A program made the position numbers and the translations under genes. A DNA stretch of 64,000 bases from positions 1 to 64,000 of the forward strand of contig SKJB01000083.1 of the NCBI GenBank assembly GCA_007116145.1, given 5' to 3'. Origin of the DNA: Limnochordia bacterium. GTDB taxonomy: Bacteria > Bacillota > Limnochordia > Darwinibacteriales > DTU012. Each line of letters opens with the position of its first letter. Within the stretch, counting starts at the first letter, position 1. The notes below the pieces were generated by a model. The model was not told the DNA's origin. It made no database searches and worked only from the letters and a program-made list of their open reading frames with translations. Positions 25,112 through 34,315 of the stretch are shown piece by piece.

Positions 25112-26960
25112 AAATAGCCCAGAAGAAAACCAATCAAACCAGCGTCAGACTAGCACAAGCGTGCGCCCAGGCGGCTTAGGCCGGGGTGGCCTCGGAATGG
25201 GGATGCCAGTTGTCAAAGCACAAAACCCAAAACAAACCCTCAAACGACTCTGGCACTATATGATCCAGGAAGCAAAGACACTTGCTGTAGTTTTTGCTCT
25301 GGTGGTTGTTGGAACCGTTTTAATGCTCACTGGACCGTATTTCATCGGAGTTGCCATTGATCGCTATATTACTCCTGGAGATTTTCCAGGACTATTACGG
25401 TTATCTGCCCTTATGCTGAGCATATTTGTTGTCAGCGCTCTTTGTACCTGGCTGCAAAACTACTATATGATCGGTTTGTCCCAAAAAATTATTGCCCAAA
25501 TGCGTAAAGACTTATTTGCTAAACTACACACCCTTCCCCTGCGTTTCTTCGATAGTAAGCCCCATGGAGAATTAATGAGTCGTTTAACCAACGACATTGA
25601 AAATATTAGCAACACACTAAACTCAAGTACTACCCAAGTGTTTGCTAGTATCATAGCTATCATGGGTGCATTTGCAATGATGATTTATTTAAGCCCGTTG
25701 CTCACAATATTTAGTTTGTTTACAATTCCCATTATGATAGTGGCCACGAAAAAAATTGCCAAAGGAACCCGAACATACTTTGCAGCCCAACAAAAGAATC
25801 TTGGTGATCTTAATGGTTTAATCGAAGAAACCATCTCTGGGCAGCGAGTCGTAAAGGTGTTCTGTCGTGAAGAAACTCTTATCCGCCAGTTTAACCAGGA
25901 CAATTTAAAGCTAAAAGAGGCTGGAATTAAAGCTCAGATTTATTCGGGTATTATTATGCCCTTTATGAACGTTTTGAATAATCTAAGCTTTGCGATCCTT
26001 GCTGGATTTGGCGGTTGGCTGGTGATTCAAGGCGCGATCACTGTGGGGGTGATTGCGAGTTTTATCAGCTACTCTAGACAATTCACTCGACCTGTAAACG
26101 AACTTGCTAATCAATTTAATATGGTACAATCAGCCATTGCTGGAGCCGAACGCTTCTTTGAAATCATGGATGAAGCACCAGAAACTAAAGATGCTCCTAA
26201 CGCTGTGGCGCTCAAAGAGATTGGAGGCAATGTCGACTTTACTGATGTATCTTTCTCTTACATGTTAGATACCCCAGTCTTAAAGCATGTAGACCTCCAC
26301 GTTACATCCGGCCAAACGATTGCTTTAGTAGGGCCCACAGGTGCAGGTAAAACCACAATAATAAATCTATTAACCCGCTTTTATGAGATAAATCAGGGAA
26401 GCATTACCATTGATGGCAAGAACATCCAAGACATTGCACGCAACAACCTACGGCAACTGTTGGGGATTGTATTGCAGGATACCTTTCTATTCTCTGAATC
26501 AGTACGTGAGAACATTCGCTATGGCAAATTGGAAGCCACAGATGAGCAAGTGGAAGCTGCAGCCAAGTTAGCAAATGCAGATACATTTATTCGCCGTCTA
26601 CCCGAGGGGTATGACACTGTCTTAACAGAAGATGGTGGGAACTTGAGTCAAGGCCAACGTCAACTGATTGCTATTGCTCGTGCTCTACTCGCTGATCCAG
26701 CTATTCTCATCCTCGACGAGGCTACAAGCAGTGTCGACACACGAACAGAAATACACATTCAAGAAGCAATGCTCCATCTCATGCAAGGAAGAACTAGTTT
26801 TGTCATCGCCCATCGCTTAAGTACAGTTCGTGATGCAGATACTATCGTAGTAATAAACGATGGAGAAATCATTGAACAAGGTACCCATGAAGAATTATTA
26901 GCACAGCAGGGATTTTACCACCAACTCTATATTAATCAATTTAGTCGGCAAACAGCATAG
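25104..26960 (+). CDS. Heterodimeric ABC exporter half, catalytic ATPase site
   Basis: Partner of the preceding half-transporter (618 aa from ATG 25104, nine bases after GAGGAGG; the track ATG at 25095 abuts that site). A Gly-rich N-terminal tail (RPGGLGRGGLGMGM) precedes six helices. The ATP-binding domain has GPTGAGKTTI, ILILDEATSSVD and FVIAHRLSTV, so the hydrolytic Glu and His are present; the signature reads NLSQGQRQL, the usual variation on the partner's degenerate site. Together they make one active and one degenerate site. Confidence 0.92.
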   Translation: MAKNSPEENQSNQRQTSTSVRPGGLGRGGLGMGMPVVKAQNPKQTLKRLWHYMIQEAKTLAVVFALVVVGTVLMLTGPYFIGVAIDRYITPGDFPGLLRLSALMLSIFVVSALCTWLQNYYMIGLSQKIIAQMRKDLFAKLHTLPLRFFDSKPHGELMSRLTNDIENISNTLNSSTTQVFASIIAIMGAFAMMIYLSPLLTIFSLFTIPIMIVATKKIAKGTRTYFAAQQKNLGDLNGLIEETISGQRVVKVFCREETLIRQFNQDNLKLKEAGIKAQIYSGIIMPFMNVLNNLSFAILAGFGGWLVIQGAITVGVIASFISYSRQFTRPVNELANQFNMVQSAIAGAERFFEIMDEAPETKDAPNAVALKEIGGNVDFTDVSFSYMLDTPVLKHVDLHVTSGQTIALVGPTGAGKTTIINLLTRFYEINQGSITIDGKNIQDIARNNLRQLLGIVLQDTFLFSESVRENIRYGKLEATDEQVEAAAKLANADTFIRRLPEGYDTVLTEDGGNLSQGQRQLIAIARALLADPAILILDEATSSVDTRTEIHIQEAMLHLMQGRTSFVIAHRLSTVRDADTIVVINDGEIIEQGTHEELLAQQGFYHQLYINQFSRQTA

Positions 26961-26974
26961 AGCAATAACGAGGG

Positions 26975-26998
26975 AAGCCCCCGAAAGGCAGGGGGCTT
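26975..26998. terminator. GC-rich hairpin between convergent genes
   Basis: AAGCCCCC, eight-base loop, GGGGGCTT, overlapping the stop codon of the minus-strand gene. No T-tract follows on either strand, so termination is likely but not certain. Confidence 0.5.
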
Positions 26999-27248
26999 AC
27001 TCGAGAGAAATATGCACTACTTCAGCGGATACACCAGTCAGTGTATTTAATTCGAGCTGCAACTTAACTGCTTCATCCTTATTGCTTAGCTCTAGAATAA
27101 TAAAACCATCATCTACACATTGATCATTGACTTCATGCAGACCCAGTCGAGAGCGAATAAAGCAGCCATATTTTGTGAACAATTCTTGAACTGTTACTGC
27201 AGATTCTCTACGCTTATCAAGTAAAACTACTACAACATTGCGTGCCAT
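26997..27248 (-). CDS. TM1266-like (ACT-type) small protein
   Basis: 83 aa with an ACT-like beta-alpha-beta-beta-alpha-beta layout: NVVVVLLDKRRESAVTVQELFTKYGCFIRSRLGLHEV, then DDGFIILELSN and a VSAEVVHISL end. This resembles the TM1266 / iron-only hydrogenase system regulator family, found next to hydrogenase genes in some anaerobes and alone in others. No hydrogenase gene lies here. It is 18 bases after the MCP-like gene and probably co-transcribed. Role unknown. Confidence 0.65.
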   Translation of the reverse strand: MARNVVVVLLDKRRESAVTVQELFTKYGCFIRSRLGLHEVNDQCVDDGFIILELSNKDEAVKLQLELNTLTGVSAEVVHISLE

Positions 27249-27266
27249 CCAAACACCCCTTTTTAT

Positions 27267-28280
27267 TTATTCGCTTGGTTCAGCTACTATCGCTGACCAG
27301 CCCTTCCCAGAGTACGCATTATACCCTCTAGTGTGCGCATATCCATAAAGCATTTTTACTCCTATATTCCCTTGCTCAAGTATATATCCATAGGTCGATC
27401 CGCCACTAGCGTTTTTAACGGCAGACAACGAGGAGAGATTATCCGTTAGGGTTCCCTCTCGACTCCGACTAGCAATAACCACGCCCTGACTATTTACCAA
27501 ATAGATGAGACCGTCATCACTAACTTTTGCACTGTCCAAAATATCAAGGACATAATCCCAGTTAAACCGAGTGGTAAACACCCCGAGAGCCTCGCCACTG
27601 TTGGAGTAAACAGGGCACGAATAGGATACGGTATACCCGCCAACAGACTTTGAGAAATACATGTCCGAAACATAGACTTCCTCTTCTTGCATCGTTTGCT
27701 TAAACCACTCCCTCTGCGATACATCATGCCCTATCTGCGTTTGATCTACACCTGCAGCCACAATTTTACCTGATCGGTCTACCAAAAATAGGTCATAATA
27801 CACCTCATAGATATCTACAATCTTTTTCATCAATTCACTAGCACTTTGTTGTGTATCTTGCGATGGTTCCGCCAAACATTGCCGAATTTTCATGAACGTA
27901 GACCAAGCTTGTACATCACAATTTCGCTCAAATAAATTGCGATCTACTTTATCAATTGTATCATACGCTAGATCAGCTAAGCGCACAGCCATAATGTCAT
28001 TTGCTCTTGTTTGAATGTTTTGGATTAGTTGATAACTATCTTGATTTGAGATCCGACTTTGATCAGCAAATCTTTTAATCTCATCGGCTACAACCGAGAA
28101 ACCTCGTCCTGCATCTCCTGCTCTTGCTGCTTCTATGGCAGAGTTTAAAGCCAACAAATTAGCTTGCTTAGCAATTCCATCTATAGTCTTAGCCACCTGA
28201 CCCATTTCCTTATTGGCCGCTTTCAACTGGTTTAGCAAAATAGAAATACTCTGTTGTTGATTTGCTTCTCTTTCAGACAT
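27267..28280 (-). CDS. Cytosolic chemoreceptor-like protein with reversed domain order (MCP tip then Cache)
   Basis: 337 aa without a transmembrane segment. Residues about 15-80 match the hairpin tip of chemoreceptors ([36 protein letters not shown]), the part that contacts CheA and CheW. The rest (about 100-330) is a Cache-like sensor: [49 protein letters not shown]. Classical receptors have the sensor first, outside the cell, and the signalling hairpin last. Here the sensor is C-terminal and apparently cytoplasmic, and the signalling part is a short piece lacking the methylation helices. AAGGAGC precedes the ATG. No chemotaxis genes are nearby. Confidence 0.8.
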   Translation of the reverse strand: MSEREANQQQSISILLNQLKAANKEMGQVAKTIDGIAKQANLLALNSAIEAARAGDAGRGFSVVADEIKRFADQSRISNQDSYQLIQNIQTRANDIMAVRLADLAYDTIDKVDRNLFERNCDVQAWSTFMKIRQCLAEPSQDTQQSASELMKKIVDIYEVYYDLFLVDRSGKIVAAGVDQTQIGHDVSQREWFKQTMQEEEVYVSDMYFSKSVGGYTVSYSCPVYSNSGEALGVFTTRFNWDYVLDILDSAKVSDDGLIYLVNSQGVVIASRSREGTLTDNLSSLSAVKNASGGSTYGYILEQGNIGVKMLYGYAHTRGYNAYSGKGWSAIVAEPSE

Positions 28281-28373
28281 GTTTATCAGCTCCTTCTCAA
28301 CTACATTACCATAAAAGTCGCTTTAACGGGATAAACTACGCTATGTATACCTGTATTATTACTTCCATCCGAA

Positions 28374-30644
28374 CTAGAATGTATACTCCTTGCTCACAAA
28401 AGTAGAATCTGTGTGATATCTAGCCCCCGGATTACTCATCCTGTCAATAGGACGTGGACGAACGGTGACATTAGACACTAAGGGCCAACCATGGCTTTGA
28501 TCCAGCACGATTAGGTGTAAGTCATCAGTAGGATAGTAATGGAAAGCTAATTCGATTCCATCCGTTGGTAGTCCGTGAAATCGTAGTCCCCAGTACCAGT
28601 CAGCTTCAAATTGATTAGTTATTTTGTATCCATTAACGCTACTTGCTAGTAAGGAAACATTATTTAATAGATACACTGTAAGAGTAGGAGCTTGTCTCAG
28701 TGAGCTAGCTTTCAAAACAAGGGAACGTACTCCAGCCGCGCTAATTTCATCGGATACTACGACTAATTCTGGTGCTTGTAGATAAGGTACCACCTCTGCT
28801 TTGGCACTTGTGTATATGGCTCCAAAAGGAGATAGCGCCACAAGCTTATCCTGTACACTTTCCAGAAACAAGTCTTTCATAGTACCATCGACTTTCCGAT
28901 CCAGTGTTGCCCAAACAGCCTGGTTAGTTGTGGCATCTAGCAAGTAAAAAAGACTTGTTCGCTTGGGGTGATTTCCACTATGACCTTGACTTGTTAACAT
29001 AATAAGCACTGCCAAACTCGCAACGATACAGACTGTGGGTAGTATTCGCCCATCCCATTTCTCCCATATAAATAAAGGCATAACTAGAGTTAACAAGAGC
29101 ACCCAGAGTAACGCTCCTAGTAGTGGCTGTGCAAGTGTCATGGCTAAAAACAGCATCCAAATCACTGGCATACATATGAGTAGAGCTGGGAGTATACTAA
29201 CCCACTTAACCCACTCCTCATACCAACTTTCTTGCTTTGTTTCACTGAAAAATAAGACGCCGACACCAATTAAGATAGATAGCAAAGGCCAGGCTAGAAT
29301 GTAACTAGCACCAGGCATAAACCCACTAATAAGAAGTAACACAACAGATAGAACAATTAACGATCCCATGGTTTTTCCATAGTAACCTAAACCCTTAGTA
29401 GCTAAGGTATAGAGGCTCATAGTGACGCCACCACTTAACCCCATAAATACCACAAAGTAATTGGAACTTTCATACGTATCTTGATTAAGTTGCAACACCG
29501 TCTGTACAAGCCATAGTATTCCCAGACTAAGAAATACACAAGTCAGAGCCACCCCACAACCACGGAGAATCTGGGGCCACTTAACATACGATCGAGTGAC
29601 ACCTATCCAGATCAGTACCACAAACAGAAATACTAGTACCAAACTAATTGGCATCACAAAATTCTTACTGTAGTGAAGAAGAAACTGTCGGGCAACAGTA
29701 AAATAAACGGCATCAGTCGTTGCCTGTTGGTCTAAGGAAATCTGACCAAAGTGACGAGCCAACCCCAAAGCATATTCGCCATGATGCTGCAGACTGCCCA
29801 GATCAAGCCGAGCTAAACTATCCTTAGCCGAATGGTAATAGGCCATATCTGAAACGATACTAAACCCAAGGCCATTAACACCAGCATCTGTAATAACTCG
29901 AAAGTCATTATCAAAACTTAAAAAGTGATACACATCTTGACTGACTGAACTAGCAAAGGGATAGTTCACAGCTTTTGCTAGCTGTTGCACTAGCCACCCA
30001 TTGTTAGCACTGGTTTCAAACATAAATACAGGACCATTAGGACCCTGGCCTTCAAAATTGAAAACCATCTTTACCTCGTCAAAGAAGGGATGCTCTCGCA
30101 CAAAAGCTTGGGCTCCTAATAAGCCGTACTCATGACCATCTGTAAACAAGATTATGAGATCGTTACGAAGTGGCCCTTCTGCTGCAATAAGTCGAGCCAT
30201 CTCCAATAGAGCAACCACACCCATGGCTGTATCACCCACTCCTGGTCCCGTTTGCACAGAGTCGTAATGAGCAACAAAAAGGACTGCACCCGAAGAATTT
30301 GTCCCAGGAAGGCGCCCCACCACATTAGTAATAGACGCCGATTGAAAAGGCACCGACCTCAAATCTCCATCCACAATGGTGGTTTGCTGCAAAGTGGAAT
30401 CTAACCCATAACGCTGTAGTTCGTCCTGTAGGTAATGATACGACATTTTGTGATATGCAGAACCTGGGATACGAGGGTGTTGCCCAATTACACGTAAGTG
30501 ATCAGAAGCTTGATAGGCTGAAAAATTCGAGTCTTGATTCTTAGGTATGGCTGAGGGCGGAATCAGCTGCAGCGCACTAACCCACATCAAAAGCCCTAAC
30601 AAGACTAATTTAGCGAAATTTTCGATAAATCGTCTTCTAGGCAT
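28374..30644 (-). CDS. Membrane-anchored M28 metallopeptidase with C-terminal multipass domain
   Basis: 756 aa: an N-terminal membrane anchor, an M28 aminopeptidase domain (about 45-310), then some eight transmembrane segments and a C-terminal beta-rich domain facing outside. The layout resembles eukaryotic ERMP1/PFF1-type vacuolar and ER peptidases. Zinc-site segments: VLFVAHYDSV, GVGDTAMGVVA, TDGHEYGLLGA, and FNFEGQG. The usual catalytic EE pair in the third segment reads HE. Start taken at 30644 after GGGGTGAG. Monocistronic. Substrate unknown. Confidence 0.82.
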   Translation of the reverse strand: MPRRRFIENFAKLVLLGLLMWVSALQLIPPSAIPKNQDSNFSAYQASDHLRVIGQHPRIPGSAYHKMSYHYLQDELQRYGLDSTLQQTTIVDGDLRSVPFQSASITNVVGRLPGTNSSGAVLFVAHYDSVQTGPGVGDTAMGVVALLEMARLIAAEGPLRNDLIILFTDGHEYGLLGAQAFVREHPFFDEVKMVFNFEGQGPNGPVFMFETSANNGWLVQQLAKAVNYPFASSVSQDVYHFLSFDNDFRVITDAGVNGLGFSIVSDMAYYHSAKDSLARLDLGSLQHHGEYALGLARHFGQISLDQQATTDAVYFTVARQFLLHYSKNFVMPISLVLVFLFVVLIWIGVTRSYVKWPQILRGCGVALTCVFLSLGILWLVQTVLQLNQDTYESSNYFVVFMGLSGGVTMSLYTLATKGLGYYGKTMGSLIVLSVVLLLISGFMPGASYILAWPLLSILIGVGVLFFSETKQESWYEEWVKWVSILPALLICMPVIWMLFLAMTLAQPLLGALLWVLLLTLVMPLFIWEKWDGRILPTVCIVASLAVLIMLTSQGHSGNHPKRTSLFYLLDATTNQAVWATLDRKVDGTMKDLFLESVQDKLVALSPFGAIYTSAKAEVVPYLQAPELVVVSDEISAAGVRSLVLKASSLRQAPTLTVYLLNNVSLLASSVNGYKITNQFEADWYWGLRFHGLPTDGIELAFHYYPTDDLHLIVLDQSHGWPLVSNVTVRPRPIDRMSNPGARYHTDSTFVSKEYTF

Positions 30645-30717
30645 AAAACTCACCCCTTACGATCAATTTTTCTCATTATAATACTTCGAGTTGCTAGGGA
30701 ATTAACCTGCATAGGAA

Positions 30718-30763
30718 CAAAAAAAGAATGTCACGCAATGTACGAATTCATTCATTGTGTAAC
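30718..30763 (-). terminator. Terminator after dapB
   Basis: On the minus strand GTTACaCAATG, loop, CATTGcGTGAC, followed by ATTC and a run of seven T. Confidence 0.88.
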
Positions 30764-30785
30764 AGCCCTGCAATTTATTGCTGTA

Positions 30786-31523
30786 TCATAGAAACTCCCC
30801 TAAATCTGTAACTAAGCGTTCAAAGCGATTAATGCTTAGAATTGCCTTAGCCACACCTGGACCATAGCACTGTCTGTCACTTACATCATGTTGGATGGTC
30901 AGGGATTCACCATCGCCCCCAAAAACCACCTCTTGATGGGGCAACACTCCAGATAAGCGTAAACTATGGGTGGATATATCTTTATGTTTAAAGCCTGATA
31001 CTTTTTTCATTTCCTTCACCATTAACTTCGATGTCCCCGATGGACATTCCCTCTTATCAGGATTATAAATATCGACAATCGCTGCTTCGTTGAAGACTTG
31101 AGCTGCTAACCGCGCAGCTTGCAACATTATTAAAGCCCCCAAAGAAAAGTTAGGGATAAGAGCACCGCCTAACCCATGTTTCTCACACAGCCGACTAAAC
31201 GCTTGCATCTCATCAGCACTAAATCCTGTGGACCCGATAATTGGGTGAATTCCCAACAAAACACTGGGAAGAAAATGTTCCTTTGCCACTTCAGGTGGAC
31301 TAAAATCCACCCAAATTGTCGGACTTGTCTTATCCACTGCCTCACGAAAGTTGTCAAGAATTGGTACTTGGCTATCAAAATTTGCTAAAACACAGCGCAT
31401 GTCACTACCTACATACTTACGGCCTAATACTCCTACCACATTCATATCAGCCCGAGACGACAAATAACGAACGACTTCACGACCAGTCTTACCCGTTCCT
31501 CCAGCAACCATTACACGATGCAT
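30786..31523 (-). CDS. dapB: Dihydrodipicolinate reductase family protein, catalytic His pair replaced
   Basis: Reduces the dihydrodipicolinate-type intermediate to tetrahydrodipicolinate with NAD(P)H, just before DapL. Rossmann start VMVAGGTGKTGREVV, STGFSADEM, PNFSLGALIMLQ and the C-terminal HQEVVFGGDGESLTIQHD are all family features. The signature usually read as HHxxKxDAPSGT reads YNPDKRECPSGT: Lys and PSGT remain but the His-His pair is Tyr-Asn. Length of 245 aa is normal. GGGGGATACC precedes the ATG. Single gene between the fusion enzyme and the M28 peptidase, with terminators on both sides. It may be a divergent true DapB or a paralogue with a different substrate. Confidence 0.82.
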   Translation of the reverse strand: MHRVMVAGGTGKTGREVVRYLSSRADMNVVGVLGRKYVGSDMRCVLANFDSQVPILDNFREAVDKTSPTIWVDFSPPEVAKEHFLPSVLLGIHPIIGSTGFSADEMQAFSRLCEKHGLGGALIPNFSLGALIMLQAARLAAQVFNEAAIVDIYNPDKRECPSGTSKLMVKEMKKVSGFKHKDISTHSLRLSGVLPHQEVVFGGDGESLTIQHDVSDRQCYGPGVAKAILSINRFERLVTDLGEFL

Positions 31524-31596
31524 AGGTATCCCCCTAAACGTTTGTCGACAAGCTCGTTTTCATTTATATTCGAGAATAAACCGTTATATGCAAAAG

Positions 31597-31630
31597 AAAA
31601 GCCTACCGGTGTATAACCGAATAGGCTTTT
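31597..31630 (-). terminator. Terminator after the aminotransferase-reductase fusion
   Basis: AAAAGCCTA ... TAGGCTTTT with an inner CGGT/ACCG stem; on the minus strand it ends TTTTCTTTTG. Confidence 0.85.
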
Positions 31631-31634
31631 TCTA

Positions 31635-34268
31635 TTATGCGTGTTTACGTTCGTTCACTACAGTCTTTCTACGAGTTTCCACAACACGCTGCCAAATATC
31701 CTCCGATAACGGTAAATCGAAACTACGGAATCCAGCGAGCTTAAATCCGTGAACAGTCGCTAACTTTCGTAATCGATTCAGATGATCCAAATTCAGGTCC
31801 GCACCAATACTAGTATTCTCGTAAAGGTGTTCTAATCCTAGCATCATAGTCTCTGACATACAAGCGTAAGCGGTCCCTACGTCAAAACCAAAATTCCAAC
31901 CTAAGTCTGGCTTTCCTGGCACTTCAATGATACCGCCATCCATCACTAGTACATCACTACGATTCTCTAAAATATCACGATGAACATTAGCTGGACGAGA
32001 CATATCACAAATCAATGCGCCCCATTTTACCATATCGGATGTTATCATAGCATCCGTACTACTTGTTGCTGCGAGGATAATGTCAGCTTTTGGCAACCAA
32101 TGCTTGTGATCAACAGTTAGTGTAATCGGACAGCCATTAGCTAATTGGTCCTTTGCAACATCAATCCATACTGATAGCGGAGAATCTAGCTCAGGAAGAT
32201 TCGCTAAGTTGGCAACATACGAACCGATACTGCCCGCTACAAATGTTTTTCCTAGGCTTAGCTGCTTAGCTAGATACTGAAATATTTCAGCTACTACTTT
32301 AAGCATCCGATATTCACTTTTCTCGGGTCGATCAGGATTACCCACTAAGATAAGCTCCTTAACATCCTCTGACAATAGAATCGCCGAAGCTTTTCCAATA
32401 GCACCACCGGCTCCAACCACTGCTGCTGTAACATCAGCCAGTTCCATACCCAACCGTGTTGCACCGATGGTTAGGGCTTCTACACCAGATAGCACCGTGT
32501 AACTATTTCCAGTGGTCAAAGGAACTTCCACCTGGCTTAATAACGAACGACCACCTGCTGTAACCACGGATGTATAAGCACCGAGTCCCACAATCTTAGC
32601 ACCGCGACTTACTGCTAGCTCAATTGCCGCGGTCATTTCTGATAACACTTTGTCTCTAGGCATGGCCCTCAATTCTTGAGCAGTGCGAGGCACTGCAATG
32701 AAATCGCCAAACGCACTCTTCCCAGCAGGGCTCGAAATCCTCACACTTGCGACTAAGAATGGTTCAACCATATCGCTCCAACGAGCGGACAAATCACCTA
32801 ATTGCTCAATGTCAAATACACGTAAGCTCTCATCAAAATCGGAGTAATTCTTCATATCAATAGGATGAATTAAAAAAGCAAATCGACCTTCATTGGGATC
32901 TTCGACAGACTCAATTACTGGTCGCGGCGCATTCACCCCCGCATTATGATCGGGCACTTCAAAATCAATTAAATGTCCTAAAAATGCTGCTGTATTCCGT
33001 TTGGCTAACATGGCCACCGCACGTTCAATACTAACTAACGCTCGTTCAATCTGCTCCATTGTAGTTATCAATGGTGGTTCAATCCGAATTACGCTTGCTC
33101 CATTTAGCGTTGGAGCTACTCGCAAGCCTTCAACATTTAGCAAGTAGCTGGCGATCATCGGTGTTAATATTTCTTGCTCGGCCATAACGCCCAATAAGCT
33201 TTCAGGATACAAAGAACGGGAATTGCCAAAATCGATCCCTAACATAAACCCTCGTCCGCGAATTGCTTGGATAATCTGCGGGTATCTTTTTTGAATCTCA
33301 AGTAAACCGTTTTTAAGAATGGCGCCTTTATGAGCCACCTCTTGTATTAATCGTCCATCATCACACGTCAATAGATCTAAGACTTTAAGTCCAACACGAC
33401 AGGCTAATGTATTACCACCAAATGTGGACGAGTGCTTCATTCCAAAATCATCTGTATATACATCAGCCGTACACAATACTGCTCCAATGGGTACCAACCC
33501 GCCACCCAAAGCCTTGGCTAATGTCATAATATCAGGCGAAACACCTTCAGCATTACAAGCAAATAAGTGACCGGTTCGACCTAACCCAGTTTGTATCTCA
33601 TCAAATATGAGTAAAACACCATACTCAGCACAGATAGCCTTTGCCTCAGCTAGATAACTTTTTGGTGGTTCGATAATACCACCCTCGCCTTGTATCGGTT
33701 CAATGATAAAAGCGGCTATATCTTGTCCTTGACTGGACAATACTGCACGAAGTTGCGCAATATCACCATAGAGAATATATTGAAACCCAGCTACCGGTGC
33801 ACCAAACACTGTTTGATACCCACTATTCCCAGTTGCTGACAAAGCTCCTAGTGTTTTCCCATGAAAACTATTGTGTGTGGTTAAAATTCCCATCCGACCA
33901 GTCTTTGCTCTTGCGAGCTTAATAGCGGCTTCAACTGCTTCGGCTCCGCTATTAGCAAATGTTACTTGAGTTAATCCTGATGGCGCAACCTCAGCTAGAC
34001 GCTTTCCTAAAGCACCTGCTGCTTCCAATAGTGACGGCTGGGTAAAACTTGGTTCTAAGCTTGCTTGGATATCATTAACTGCTTGCCAAATCTCAGGCGG
34101 ATTAAAGCCAAAAGGTAACGCTCCGTAAGCAGCGATAAAATCCAGATACGATTTACCTTTATGATCATAAAGATAACAGCCTTCTCCTTTTACATATTGC
34201 TTATCTAACCCTATTTCGACTAGGCGTTTACCTAGGTACGGATTAATATTTTCTAGATACGGGTGCAT
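31635..34268 (-). CDS. Fusion of class III aminotransferase and acyl-ACP-reductase-like domain
   Basis: 877 aa in two enzymes. Residues 1 to about 430 are a class III (ornithine/omega) aminotransferase: FANSGAEAVEAAIK, IIEPIQGEGG, LIFDEIQTGLGRTG, and the PLP lysine in TLAKALGGG (about 252). Residues about 460-870 resemble cyanobacterial long-chain acyl-ACP reductase (AAR): an FLIHPIDM start, VRISSPAGKSAFGDFI, VGLGAYTSVV, TTGNSYT, the NADPH motif VVGAGGAIGKA (about 617), an MDGGIIEVP segment, and YACMSETMML, whose Cys (about 803) aligns with the catalytic Cys of AAR (FACFAEAMLL). A plausible reaction is acyl thioester to aldehyde to primary amine. GGGAGG favours the ATG at 34268 over the track start. 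Monocistronic. Confidence 0.85.
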   Translation of the reverse strand: MHPYLENINPYLGKRLVEIGLDKQYVKGEGCYLYDHKGKSYLDFIAAYGALPFGFNPPEIWQAVNDIQASLEPSFTQPSLLEAAGALGKRLAEVAPSGLTQVTFANSGAEAVEAAIKLARAKTGRMGILTTHNSFHGKTLGALSATGNSGYQTVFGAPVAGFQYILYGDIAQLRAVLSSQGQDIAAFIIEPIQGEGGIIEPPKSYLAEAKAICAEYGVLLIFDEIQTGLGRTGHLFACNAEGVSPDIMTLAKALGGGLVPIGAVLCTADVYTDDFGMKHSSTFGGNTLACRVGLKVLDLLTCDDGRLIQEVAHKGAILKNGLLEIQKRYPQIIQAIRGRGFMLGIDFGNSRSLYPESLLGVMAEQEILTPMIASYLLNVEGLRVAPTLNGASVIRIEPPLITTMEQIERALVSIERAVAMLAKRNTAAFLGHLIDFEVPDHNAGVNAPRPVIESVEDPNEGRFAFLIHPIDMKNYSDFDESLRVFDIEQLGDLSARWSDMVEPFLVASVRISSPAGKSAFGDFIAVPRTAQELRAMPRDKVLSEMTAAIELAVSRGAKIVGLGAYTSVVTAGGRSLLSQVEVPLTTGNSYTVLSGVEALTIGATRLGMELADVTAAVVGAGGAIGKASAILLSEDVKELILVGNPDRPEKSEYRMLKVVAEIFQYLAKQLSLGKTFVAGSIGSYVANLANLPELDSPLSVWIDVAKDQLANGCPITLTVDHKHWLPKADIILAATSSTDAMITSDMVKWGALICDMSRPANVHRDILENRSDVLVMDGGIIEVPGKPDLGWNFGFDVGTAYACMSETMMLGLEHLYENTSIGADLNLDHLNRLRKLATVHGFKLAGFRSFDLPLSEDIWQRVVETRRKTVVNERKHA

Positions 34269-34289
34269 AGTGAACCTCCCATTCTCGTA

Positions 34290-34309
34290 TGTACACATTT
34301 TTGTGCACA
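34290..34309 (-). promoter_or_regulatory. Direct repeat beside the fusion-gene promoter
   Basis: On the minus strand TGTGCACA, AAAA, TGTGTACA: two near-identical 8-bp elements 12 bases apart, immediately downstream of a TATAAT (34315-34320) with a weak TTGTGT 17 bases before it. Placement suits an operator; the regulator is unknown. Confidence 0.4.
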
Positions 34310-34315
34310 AACATA

